Shown piece after piece: positions 1-11,882 of a DNA stretch of 64,000 nt. Within the stretch, counting starts at the first letter, position 1; the number at the start of each line of letters is the position of its first letter. A program made the translations under genes and the position numbers. The notes below the pieces were generated by a model. That model had not been told where the DNA came from. It worked only from the letters and a program-made list of their open reading frames with translations, and searched no databases. The stretch covers positions 248,001 to 312,000 of the forward strand of contig SAXG01000010.1 in NCBI GenBank assembly GCA_012932865.1, read 5' to 3'. The stretch comes from Amylostereum areolatum (lineage: Eukaryota; Basidiomycota; Agaricomycetes; Russulales; Stereaceae).

Positions 1-2046
<2,046 letters not shown>

Positions 2047-2813
2047 CTATGTGCGGAGGTCTACCACAGTCCCCAACACCATAAACCACGCCTCCAACCA
2101 TCGGACCAACTGTTCCTCCTCCGTTTGCTGACCAAATCCGCCCTCGGACGCAATGGCGCTCGTAATCTCCTCCATGGCGCCCGGTATTCCGCACGGATGA
2201 ATGTACCAGGAGGGCGTTCCTAAGCCGGGATGATCACCTTGCGAGAGCAGCGGGAACGGAGTTTCTGGTGCCTTCAGGCCGAAGGATGTCACGTCGGTCT
2301 CGGGGAGGCGATCTTGGTACAGCATGTCGGTTCTCATAACCTCGACCAGCGAGAGCGGCGCACCCTCTGTAAGGATTCGGTTAGATCACCGTATACGAAA
2401 AGGAGACGGACATACGAGGAGAGTGAATTGTGAAGTAGAACACCGGCACTTGAAACGTCGGCGAGAACGCAACGCTCTGTACACACACATAAGCCTCCGA
2501 ATTTAAGCTGACGGATGCTAGATCGTCGGCATCAAGTTCATTGTCAACCAGATCATCCTCTTCCACAGGGGATGATGCCGCCCTAAGGTAAACCGGGACA
2601 CGGCGAGATAAGTAGCCAAGAGCGGGATAAGTCTTGAGTTGCACGTCAAGACGAGCCGGTGTATTAACGAGATGAGGGGCGCACTGGGTGCTCCGACCAC
2701 AGCCATCCAGAAAGTCCTGCGTACTTTAGATCTGAAGGATCATGTCGATGTTGGTTGGCAAATGCCTTACAGGCGAGCTGGAACTGAGCACGGGTGATTG
2801 TCGAGAAGGACAT
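2047..2813 (-). CDS. ATG10: autophagy E2-like enzyme Atg10
   Basis: Atg10 is the E2-like conjugase that transfers Atg12 to Atg5 in autophagosome formation. Three exons (2813-2685, 2632-2416, 2366-2047) give 666 nt and 221 aa with exact phase. The introns are 52 and 49 nt with GT-AG ends. The C-terminal part carries the diagnostic motifs: GAPLSLVEV near residue 117, then SQGDHPGLGTPSWY and the catalytic HPC with Cys at about residue 174. Upstream, the GYLSRR and FQVPVFYFTIHSP strands match the Atg10/Atg3 core fold. The start MSFSTITRAQFQLACKAF was chosen because it begins a typical Atg10 N-terminal helix. The gene is divergent from ribosomal protein S1, with only 174 bp between the two starts. 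Sequence identity of the family is low in general, so the call rests on the order of motifs around the active-site Cys. Confidence 0.85.
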
Positions 2814-2987
2814 GCATGCCTCCGGCACTCGGCCCGTCCGTCCAGAAGGCGTCACAAAACTGCGCCGTGATGATAGGTAAGTCACTAAACTATAACACGT
2901 GATGGTCACCCTCCTGCGTGACCTGTCCATGCGAGATCGACGTCTGCATCCTCCCTCAACACATTCCCCCTTCCCTCTCGTCAAAAT
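2814..2987. promoter_or_regulatory. shared divergent promoter ATG10 / RPS1
   Basis: The start codons of ATG10 (minus) and RPS1 (plus) are 174 bp apart, so both promoters must overlap. A palindromic CACGTG E-box lies at 2896-2901. The S1 side has a pyrimidine-rich run (about 2950-2980) as is common at ribosomal-protein transcription starts. Regulatory function is inferred. Confidence 0.5.
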
Positions 2988-3972
2988 ATGGCCGTAGGCA
3001 AGGTGCACATTTTCTCTCGCCGCCTGTCAGAGGATTCCTCCTTACCGATTGTCTCCAGAACAAGCGCCTCTCTAAGGGCAAGAAGGGTATCAAGAAAAAG
3101 GTCGTCGACCCCTTCTCCCGCAAGGGTGAGTAGTTCAGCTTTCATCGTCTGCACGTCACATCTAAAACAACTTTGTCAGACTGGTATGACATCAAAGCCC
3201 CATCATTCTTCGAGGTGAAGAACGTGGGCAAGACTCTTGTTAACCGGTCGCAGGGTTTGAGTGCGTGCTTCTACCCTTGTGCCAACTGATCCGATACTAA
3301 CGACCTCACAGAGAATGCCAACGACTCATTAAAGGGTCGCATCATCGAGCTCTCTCTCGGTGACCTCAACAAGGACGAGGAGCAGTCCTTCCGCAAAATC
3401 AAGCTCCGCATCGATGAGGTCCAGGGCAAGAACTGCCTCACCAACTTCCACGGCATGTCCTTCACCTCGGACAAGCTCCGTTCTCTTGTCCGCAAGTGGC
3501 AAACCCTCATCGAGGCGCACGTCGACGTCAAGACGACGGACGGCTACCTCCTCCGTCTTTTCGCCATCGGCTTCACCAAGCGCCGCCAATCGCAGGTCCG
3601 CAAGACCACATACGCGCAGAGCAGTCAGGTGCGGGAGATCCGGAAGAAGATGTTCGAGATCATGACGCGGGAGGCGACGAGCTGTGACCTCAAGGAGCTT
3701 GTGCAGAAGTTCGTCCCGGAGGCGATCGGACGCGAGATCGAGAAAGCGACACGGAGCATTTACCCCCTCCAGAACGTATACGTGCACAAGGCGAAGATCC
3801 TGAAAGCACCAAAGTTCGACGTCTCAAAACTGCTCGAGCTCCACGGGGAGTCAACAGACGTAAGCTTTCGTTTGCACTGGTTATGTACGATATTAACCAA
3901 TGACCTTTACAGGAGACCGGTACGCGGGTGGCGAAGGACTTCAAGGAGCCGGAGGTGCTTGAGTCAGTCTAA
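2988..3972 (+). CDS. RPS1: 40S ribosomal protein S1 (eS1 / S3a)
   Basis: This is a component of the small ribosomal subunit near the mRNA exit channel. Five exons (2988-3002, 3059-3125, 3180-3260, 3312-3859, 3913-3972) add up to 771 nt, 256 aa, exactly in frame. The protein is alignable along its length with animal S3a: [70 protein letters not shown] and a C-terminus ending in ESV. The first exon encodes only MAVGK, a common arrangement for fungal ribosomal-protein genes. It is highly basic at the N-terminus ([17 protein letters not shown]). High expression is expected; no snoRNA-like box C/D pair was recognised in the short introns. Confidence is very high. Confidence 0.97.
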
Positions 3973-4312
3973 AATCACTCTGTTTCCATATCCACCTTTG
4001 TATTGTCATGTCTCTCCCTCTCTTATGCTGCAAGGGTACCCCGCCGATCTATGAGCATCATGCACTAATAACGCCATGTTCATGCCCTCTTTCTGACGCC
4101 ATTCGAACTGAGTCCCTTCGCCCTTATATTTGCGATCCTCCTGTTGAGATCCTAAATATGGCGCAGACTGCATATGGCCTAAGCAAGGAGGTGCAAGGGG
4201 TCATCGATTGAAAAAGCATGGACTATTTTCGATTGCCGGCTGCTTGAACTTGTCTGCTTCACCTCAACGTCCTGATCCCTGTCCCCGCCGGTTGTCTTCA
4301 GTTGTCGCAGCC
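3973..4312. other. intergenic between RPS1 and APT1
   Basis: This 340-base stretch holds the S1 3' end and the presumed APT1 promoter and leader. Short open frames exist (e.g. 4008-4211) but show no conserved motif, and nothing else was recognised. Confidence 0.4.
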
Positions 4313-5041
4313 ATGTCCGACGTCGCCTACCTCCGAAGCCTGCTGAAGGAGTACCCAGATTTCCCTAAGAAGGCGAGCGAACTCGCGTCCCGCGACGGTC
4401 CTTCGTACTAACCCTCCGTGCGCAGGGGATTGTCTTCCTCGACATCTTTCGAGCTCTTCAAAAACCCTATCGCGGTTGAGACGCTGATCACGCACCTCCT
4501 CTATCACATAACGTCGCAAACCCTCTTCAAGGCGCCCTCGAAGAAGGTCGATGTCGTCGTCGGCCTCGACTGCTCGCGGATTCCTCTTCGGACCCATCCT
4601 CGCCCTCCGTCTCGGCGCTGCGTTCGTGCCCGTGAGGAAACGGGGCAAGCTTCCTGGAGAGTGCGTGCATGCTGCATATGAGAAGGAGTACGGCCAGGTG
4701 CGTTCGTTTCCTGAGCCTATCCTATGAATTGGGTTCTGAAGCGACTTTGTGTGTGTCCAGGATGTGTTCGAGATGCAGGCCGGCGCTATTGAAAAGGGGC
4801 AGAACGTGATCGTCGTGGACGACCTCATCGCGACCGGTGCGTTTTTCTCTCATATACTTGTAGGCATGGATTATTGAACGGCTTCACGTCGATAGGTGGA
4901 TCGGCCAAGGCAGCTGCCGACCTCGTCACTCAAGTTGGCGGCAACCTACTCGAGTTCATCTTCGTCATCGAGCTCACCTTCCTCAAGGGCAGCCAGCAAC
5001 TCCCCGCGCCGACTTACTCCGTCGTCCAGGTCGAGGATTGA
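4313..5041 (+). CDS. APT1: adenine phosphoribosyltransferase, frame broken twice
   Basis: This purine-salvage enzyme converts adenine and PRPP to AMP. Exon 1 (4313-4372) encodes [21 protein letters not shown] 53-nt intron beginning with GC rather than GT (4373-4425, GC-AG) follows, then GIVFLDIF. Exon 2 (4426-4697) is 272 nt, two bases more than a multiple of three. Conserved [14 protein letters not shown] is one frame off from GIVFLDIF (shift between about 4447 and 4461). [20 protein letters not shown] is again one frame off from VDVVVGLD (shift at 4571-4580). The last exons (4761-4836, 4896-5041) read cleanly through the PRPP-binding motif [12 protein letters not shown] to [10 protein letters not shown]. 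Apart from the two extra bases the family pattern is complete. Either these are assembly errors or the copy is a young pseudogene. It converges on the EDEM gene, with 91 bp between the stops. Confidence 0.9.
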
Positions 5042-5132
5042 TCCAAACATACCCGAAGCTCCCTTTCAGAGAGACATATAGAACTAGACATCAGAACAGA
5101 GGGGACGTAGACGAGGAGGCTCATGGTTATTG

Positions 5133-8100
5133 TTATACGATAAGTCTTGTATTCAGCAACGGATGCCCGTTGATGTGCAACACGCGATGTACATCTGTTT
5201 CTCTTCTTCTACTCTGCGTTGCGCCGCCCGTCGTACCGCTGCCCGACGCATGTCGCCCCTCGAGAATGAGCACCAGACGCCCCAATCGCTGCGCCTCCGC
5301 CGCGTCCAACATCGCCGAGACAATCTGCCCCTCCGAGTGTCGCAAAACGAGCATGACCGCATCGTCGAGCGTGTCGCCGATCTCGAGCAGCTCTTCAGGT
5401 TCGACGGACGGGTTGATGGCGAGGTCTTCGTCGCTTATGACGACAACGCCCGAGGCGCCCGCCCGGTGTGCCCATTGCAGCTTCTCAAGGAAGGCGCATT
5501 CGCCACGTTGAACCAACAGCGCCTCGCCTTGATACTCGCGTGTGTAGGGTGCGCACCCTAGAGCATTCGACGGGTCGCGGATGAGCTCGACGCCCTCACC
5601 ACGGCCAAAGCGAAGGTCTTCGAACGACGAGCTCGTCGGGTTAGCGCCGAAAAGGGATGTCTGGGCGACGAGCGTAACATCGGTTGCGAGTTCCTCGCCA
5701 ACGGGTACTTGAAGGTCGACGAAGTCGATGAAGAAACGAATAGAAATGTCTGGATGGCGATGCTCATCCGTGGCCGCTTGCATTGTGTCCGTGGAGCCCA
5801 AGGCCAATCCGCTGTCGTTGATATAGACGTTTTGGCCGGTACGGACAGTGTGAGGACCCACTGAGAAATTTATTTGTAAATGAACGCGAAGGAAAATCAG
5901 ACGGAAGAGGAATACGGACGTTTGACAATATCATAGCCCCGGCCGTCCAGACGCGAGGACACTCGCGCCCGGATCCCTTCTACATCTTGAACCATGAAAC
6001 CATCTGGGACAACCATGATTTTCTTCGGACCCGGCTTGACATCCTCAACGATTTTGCCACCATCAACAGACATGAGAAACTCGTACATCTAGAAGACACA
6101 GGCGGTTAGTCTTGCAGGAGTCCGCCACGGCGCAAGTACAACTCACGAACAAGTCCACTTTGGGCAGCTCACAGACGCCGCTCTCGTGCCAGAATGCCCC
6201 TTCGGACAGGGCTAAAGGGTTGCCGACGAGTTGCGAGGCATAGTCGAAATCGGAGCGAGACCGGATGCCCACTGTAAGGCCTCGCATGTAGTCGTTGCCA
6301 AAGTCGGGTGGATCGTATGCCGGGCATTGAGGGCTTTCGGCGCGGCGCAGCTGTCGGACCACGGAGGATGGGGGTTTGATGAGGGAGCTGTCGAGGCGGA
6401 GGATGTGCCCCTCAGTGGTGAGCACCCAATTGGAATCGTCGGAATGTAGAGGGTTCTCCTCGTCGAACAATAGGTAGAGATACTGCATAGCGATCAGTCG
6501 AAGCTCGATATTATGGAGAAGGAGACTTGCCTTTAGGGTCTCAGAAAGAACGAAAGACTCCATACGATCGTCACGTTTGTTCGTTTTGAGGTCTGCAATG
6601 CCAGCGAGGCCGCAAGACACTTTGGAGCGCAGAGTGATATCATGCAAAATTCGTTCGCCGACGTCCAGGTAAAGGGAGTCTCGGGTAGCCTGGTGTTGGT
6701 TAGAATATGACAATGGTAGGATCTGAAAGTTACGTACGCGGTATAGATACCAGGTAGATTCCACAAATTCTACAAGAGTCTTTAAGAAACAGCGACGGAA
6801 GTACAAATCGTACGCGCTCACCTGGTCTGAGAGGGTACTGCAAAGAAGTTGCCTGTTTGAAGTTCATATCCCAAACCTCTGGTAGGCCGGAGTGCCGCTG
6901 CCACAAATTCCAATCTAGCGTACGTGTTAGGTACTACCAGGCAATTGTATAAACTGTACGCACAAAGCATGTGTGATTTGATCGCGTTCTCAAGATCACC
7001 TGCCAAGACTTGTAGTCCTGGCCAAAATGCAGACAGCGAGTCTAGGGTATAATAGGCGAGATCTCCTGTGTGCATGTTGACACGCCGATACTGCGAAGAA
7101 TGTTAAGATCGATCATCGGATTCGACTTCGAACAGTGCCCACCCAGAATCCGTCTTGTGAACGAGAGAATCGCATTATAGAAGCGTATGATTCGTTCCAG
7201 ACGTCCAGAAACTCGTGCTCCCCTGTGCCAAGTTCGTGAGTGACCTTCGGCTGGACACGTTTGCCGCACATACCACTGAGAATATACCACTTAAGCGCAT
7301 ATTCAAAGAAAGAGTCGATTCCTGCTCCCACTGAACTGAGCTCGGGGTAAATCCAATTCTTGTTGCAGACATCAGCCCTATGATGTACACGACGAGAACA
7401 GTGATTACCCCATTCCAGAGGTTGATCTGGTTGCCCTACTAGACCAACGTCGGACTTACGGTTCCAAATTGCGAAGAACGCCTTGTGGGCTGCTTTTTCG
7501 AACCTGGTGTCGCCTGTGAGGCGGCTGAGTGTGGCGAACTCGAGAATAAGAGATCCAGCACCGGCAGTACCTAGGTGAGGATCCGATGTGAGTCGGGATA
7601 TCGCAGGAAAACCCTGGGCGAGACATACAGCTTTCGATGCTTTCACCCTTGGGTATGCCGTGCCTGAGATTGACCTGACCACAACATCAGTGTCGTGATA
7701 TAAACCCAGTCCTGATAATAACTCACTCTCGCGAACGGAATCCCTGTCGGCGTTGTGAACGCCGGTAAAAATCTGTTTCCCAGGTCGCGCGCGAGCGCGA
7801 GAAGTTCTCCACGGTACCAAGGTAGGAAGAAAGGCTGTCCTGTTTGGTTCGCGTAGATATGTGCAGATAGAAGGACCTCCGAGGACGCGGATGTTGGTCT
7901 CGAAGAGCTGTGGTTTAGTGTTGACATCGAACGAGACGTGTTTGATGGTCTTTCGCACGGCGTCTTCAAAGCCGGGTCGGTCGTTTAGGATGACAAGGGT
8001 ATCTAAGGTGTCGACGAGTGTAAGGGAGAAGTTGCCCGCAACATCGTTATATGCAATATTGTCTCTGATCCATTGGGGTTAGACTATGTCCGTCAGGATG

Positions 8101-8549
8101 AGCGACCGGTGGTACTTACGGCATATGCCAGTCAGGACCATGACCTCCACAGGAAAGGGGTGCAAGCTGAAAGTAGGGTTGGATTATGGAATAGCTCGAG
8201 TGAACGAAGGAAGACGCACTTCATCCATCGGGAAGGCTTGAGGACCCATTCGTAGCTCAGTACAAACTACCTGGCGTCAGAGAGTATGGGCGACTGACCG
8301 TGTTGCATGTAATTGTCATAGCCATGATAGAATAAGTCGCGGACTTTGCCCCTATAAGACCATGATCGGTTAGCGAGAGGGCAAAGGAGACGCTGTAAGC
8401 CTGTGAACGCACCGAACCTCCAATTTCCTGTCCGTGGACCAACCTGCACGTACCACGCCTGGTGCAGTGGCAAACCCCCATCTATAGGCCTCTAGAGCGA
8501 CCAAGAGAAGAGCCAGGAGTGATTGTAGCCATTTCGGCATCCAATTCAT
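5133..8549 (-). CDS. EDEM/Htm1-type GH47 alpha-mannosidase-like protein with PA domain, two frameshifts
   Basis: This is an ER-lumenal mannosidase-like protein that marks misfolded glycoproteins for ERAD. The N-terminus (MNWMPKWLQSLLALLLVAL) is a signal peptide or anchor; an internal Met at 8540 is an alternative start. The early exons are 8549-8413, 8350-8298, 8236-8220 (17 nt), 8166-8120 and 8064-7727. The GH47 body shows KVRDLFYHGYDNYM, GPDWHMPDNIAYND, DTLDTLVIL, FETNIRVLGG, CTAGAGSLILEF, SSVGAGIDSFFEYALK and PEFVESTWYLYR. YLYLLFDEENPLHSD lies after a 48-nt GC-AG intron (6483-6530). The C-terminal ~240 aa (5861 down to 5133) form a protease-associated domain, as in EDEM3/Mnl1 forms. No HDEL-like retrieval signal is seen (ends RLIV). 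Exons 8064-7727 and 7570-7409 each hold one base too many: GGAGGTCCTTC in RVLGG-LLSAH and GTAGGGCAAC in LVG-NQINLW. The rest is collinear with the family. Confidence 0.9.
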
Positions 8550-8937
8550 GGACGCGGTAGGCCGTCGAGGAGGCACGATGAAGGCAGGACGTGGCAGAAA
8601 GCAGAAACAGACGTGGCTGGATCATCTCACCCGCCCTGAAGAGGCTCCGCCGAGCGCTCGTGAATTGCTCTTGTTTGACATGCACGCATCTCTCCAACGG
8701 CACAAGCGACCGAATAACCGAGACACACCGAGACGAAGGAGAGACACGATGCAAGCTACGTATTGAAGATCACCACCAGACACGGCACCCGTGCAGGATT
8801 TGAAGGCAGCCGTTGCCATCGAGCGCTTTCGATGTGTTTTGAGTTCGGACTCTGCCGCCTCGCACCGTTCCCGACACGATCGAACTGACACACGATCATC
8901 TTTTCCTCCTCTTCCTCCTCCATCCCCATCCACGAAC
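8550..8937. other. divergent intergenic region
   Basis: This 388-base stretch lies between the EDEM start (minus) and the p27-like gene (plus) and must contain both promoters. The plus-side leader has a CT-rich stretch at about 8901-8930 just before the ATG. No gene was recognised. Confidence 0.4.
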
Positions 8938-11387
8938 ATGAGCACCATCGTCGACGTTTCTAGCAAGCTCGGAGAGTACATGCTCAAGGGCTGGGTTCGT
9001 CATCATTCTATGTAGTATGCCAGGATCTCTCTCACTTGTCTTCCCTCCAGGTTTTGACCGACAAGCAGTGCCCTACCAAGGGATGCCGCGTCCCTCTGAT
9101 GCGTTCTCCCAACGGAATCTCTCCGCAAACTTGGTTTTGCGCAAACTGTGAAGGAAACGGATCTGCAGGTTTGTTTGCCATCTCTTTCTCACCACTCCGT
9201 CGTTCACCCCGATCTCAAACAGAGGCTGCGCCATTGTCATCCGTGTCTAACCTCCCATCGTCGCCTAGCATGACGTCCAGCACCCATTACTCCCGCCCTT
9301 CCACTCCACCCACCGAGGTCTCAAGTACCTTAAGCTCCCCCACGTTCGCCCCTCCGATGGAGACAGAAGAGTTACTTCAACGTCGCCACCAGTCGGATAT
9401 CGCGTCCTCCGAAATGGCCAGACTTCTCCTGAAAGGCTGGGCCATGTTGGCGGAAGAATGTATCAATCCCACTTGTTACGGCATTCCGTTGGTGCGCCCT
9501 CCCAAAGCAGGCGGAGAAAAGGATCCTAGGAAGGCGTGTCCTTCTATTTCCTCGTCCTGTGGCTCCGTCTCACTCCGCCATTAGGAATGCGTAGTCTGTG
9601 GCACCGTCTACGTCGACGAGAAAGATGTCCATGGCTACGACCGTTTAGTTCCTATCGGGTTGTCGGGGCCTGGGCGTCATCAGTTTAACTCCGTCCCGGG
9701 GCCCCCAGTATTCCGCTCGAAGGACAAGGGGAAGGCCGTTGCACGGGATGAGACCCCAGTGGTACATGCCATCTTCTCTACTGATATCATACTCGCTGAC
9801 ATGAGTATGCAGCTCCAAGCATCCGACCTTCCATCGTTATCCATACCTTCGCCATCTGTGCCCCGTAGAGTAAGTGACATCCATAGATCCGACTCATTTC
9901 GAACATAATTTAACGATACACCACCAGGCGATCCCTCAGCTTCATTCCGATATCACGCCCCTGAGTTTGAAGTTGGTGTGCCGATGGATGGAATCCAAAA
10001 ATGTCAAGCGGATATCACGCTCAACGAATTCCCTTGGGCCCGAAGCTGAGGTTCTTTGGATTCAATCCAATAATCTTACTAAGCTCATCAAGAATCGCTC
10101 GGCGGGTTGCTGGCTTAAATCGTGCTTATTGCGATCTTATCCTGATGTAGAAGGAAGAAAATCATGATATTTTCATTTGATAACTACAGAGTATATGGGG
10201 GCTGCTACGGGATATATGGAGAGGGATGACAGGTGAGAGAGGGTTACCTGGGATGCCAACAAAGCAGGTGGACCAGACGGAGACCGAGATAAGACCAGGG
10301 AACCCAGTGAGCCAGGGGACAGAGAGCCAGGACCAGAGAGGAGCGCGAGCGGGACCAAGATCGCGAGCGAGGACCAAGACCGCAAGCAAAAATCGAGAGA
10401 CCGAGAGTAAAGTTCAAGACCACGAGCAAAGTTCAAGACCAGGAGTAAAGTTCAAGGCCGCGAGCGAAGGTGAGGACGACTGCCAGCGACAACAAGAGGG
10501 GCGCCGGAGCATGTGCAAATCCTGAATGCTGTCGCGAGGGCAGGTGGGCGGTAAGTGAATAGAACACGCACCATGGTCCAGACTCTGGATGATGCCCACA
10601 TGAGAGTGTCGAAGGGAGAGTCCATACCCAACCCTTCGTACATCCACGGAAACCCTGACGCGCCGTCCAAATCTCGGTACGTCGGAGTCGCCCATTACAG
10701 ATGAGGGGTTATGGCCAGGTGAAGGACGGGGAGAAGAGAAGGACGTGGTGAGAGGAAACAAGGAGTCGAGGATGACTTGGCGCGACGACGAAAATGAATA
10801 CTGCTTACATAACCCGCGCTCGTCGCCGTCCATCGAGGACTCTGTGGGGATTGAAACTGAGAGGACAACCTGTACTCACGCTGACTTGGGCGCGAAGCCG
10901 ACTTTCTCGCAACGGATAATCGGAATGGCGCCGAGATTGAGGGGGTTGGATTGAAGCTGACACGATGCTAGCGTGAACCCTTGGTCACGCCATCAGACTC
11001 ATCCGAATGGCCCCGCATAGAGTCATGCTGAGGCAACTGCTGGTGGTGTAGTGAACATCATAGGGCGTCAACGGCACTGCATATGCCCCTTCTACATCAA
11101 AAGTCGATGATGACAGAACCATGGTATGAACCCGATCGACTCTTCCTCATCGTTGCAGAGCTGATCGCATTGTACAGCCCTCGATGTCGTCATCGACACA
11201 TGCCACATTAAACGCTTCGGCACAGGCCCTTGAGTCATCGCTCAAGGTTCTGACCACCCGACTGACCACCCTCACGAATCAACCTGCGTTTGATCCATCG
11301 GCGCTAGGCTCGACGGCCGACGCTATGGCAAAAACAGCACAAGCGCTGTCCCAAGTCCTGCTGCTGCAACATCCATCCACTGCCTAG
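8938..11387 (+). CDS. double zinc-ribbon p27/ZNRD2-like protein
   Basis: This is a homologue of the Sjogren/scleroderma autoantigen p27 family (ZNRD2), small zinc-ribbon proteins of unclear, possibly chromosome-segregation-related, function. Exons: 8938-8994, 9051-9168, 9223-9533, 9585-9869 and 11178-11387, all in consistent phase. Two copies of the family ribbon occur. The first is LKGWVLTDKQCPTKGCRVPL followed by FCANCEG. The second is LLLKGWAMLAEECINPTCYG followed by CVVCGTVY after a 51-nt GC-AG intron (9534-9584). The last exon is an amphipathic coiled-coil-like tail (ALESSLKVLTTRLTTL, MAKTAQALSQVLLL) of the kind that ends this family. Between 9869 and 11178 lies a 1308-nt intron, about 20 times the normal length here, which may contain inserted DNA. 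A shorter splice (9870-9928) into an open frame ending at 10167 is an alternative 3' end. Confidence 0.75.
9870..11177 (+). other. oversized intron / insertion in the p27-like gene
   Basis: The 5' end has a standard donor (GTAAGT), and a usable acceptor lies only 59 nt away. The next exon that fits the family begins at 11178 after TACAG. The interior holds purine-rich low-complexity DNA (10210-10500) with 19-nt tandem units, and no recognisable protein domain. A disabled mobile element is possible, but no terminal repeats or target-site duplication could be shown by eye. Confidence 0.45.
10395..10465. repeat. 19-nt tandem repeat (about 3 units)
   Basis: Units of the form GAGYAAAGTTCAAGRCCRS follow one another: GAGTAAAGTTCAAGACCAC, GAGCAAAGTTCAAGACCAG, GAGTAAAGTTCAAGGCCGC. 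They sit next to looser GAGCGRGACCAAGA repeats just upstream (10340-10390). They fall inside the long intron of the p27-like gene. Confidence 0.8.
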
Positions 11388-11882
11388 CAACAACTGGAGG
11401 ATTCCGATTTCAGATTATCTACCTGGGCTCTGTCTTCTCCGCTTTCTCTATCTGCCCAGGTCTACCAGCATCTCGCGGTACGCTAAACATATCGTTGGCT
11501 GACGCCTCGTTTGTATAGTACGTGTAGTCCGTGTATAAATTATTGCTCATCTTGTCATTTTTGTCCGATGCTCTTTCCCCGATTAGCAACGGAGTACGGC
11601 AACGAACGAGGTCATCCCCGCATCGTTTCGTGCATACATTGAATCTGCGGCGGCCTGCGTGTCGCGGTGAGGCGCAGGGTCCTCTTCTGTCTGCGATAAG
11701 CTGCACAGGCGGTTTACGTCTGGCGAGGACGCGTGGCCTCCTCGTGGCTCGGAAAACCAGGGCGACGACGGGACAATCTATGTAACCTGTCTTAGCGGAC
11801 CACTCTTATAAGAACCCTCTTCCGAGCCCCGAGTCCGGGCATATACGAGGACCCACAACTCCCGTCACCCCTTTGACCAACC
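11388..11882. other. intergenic with TATA-like element
   Basis: This 495-base stretch lies between the p27-like gene and the orphan gene. A TATAA at 11806-11810 sits about 73 bp before the ATG at 11883 and is a plausible core promoter. No coding sequence was recognised. Confidence 0.45.

Noticed and set aside
10340..10465. CRISPR-like or transposon terminal repeats
   Set aside because: Units are contiguous without spacers, and no inverted termini or target duplication was found.
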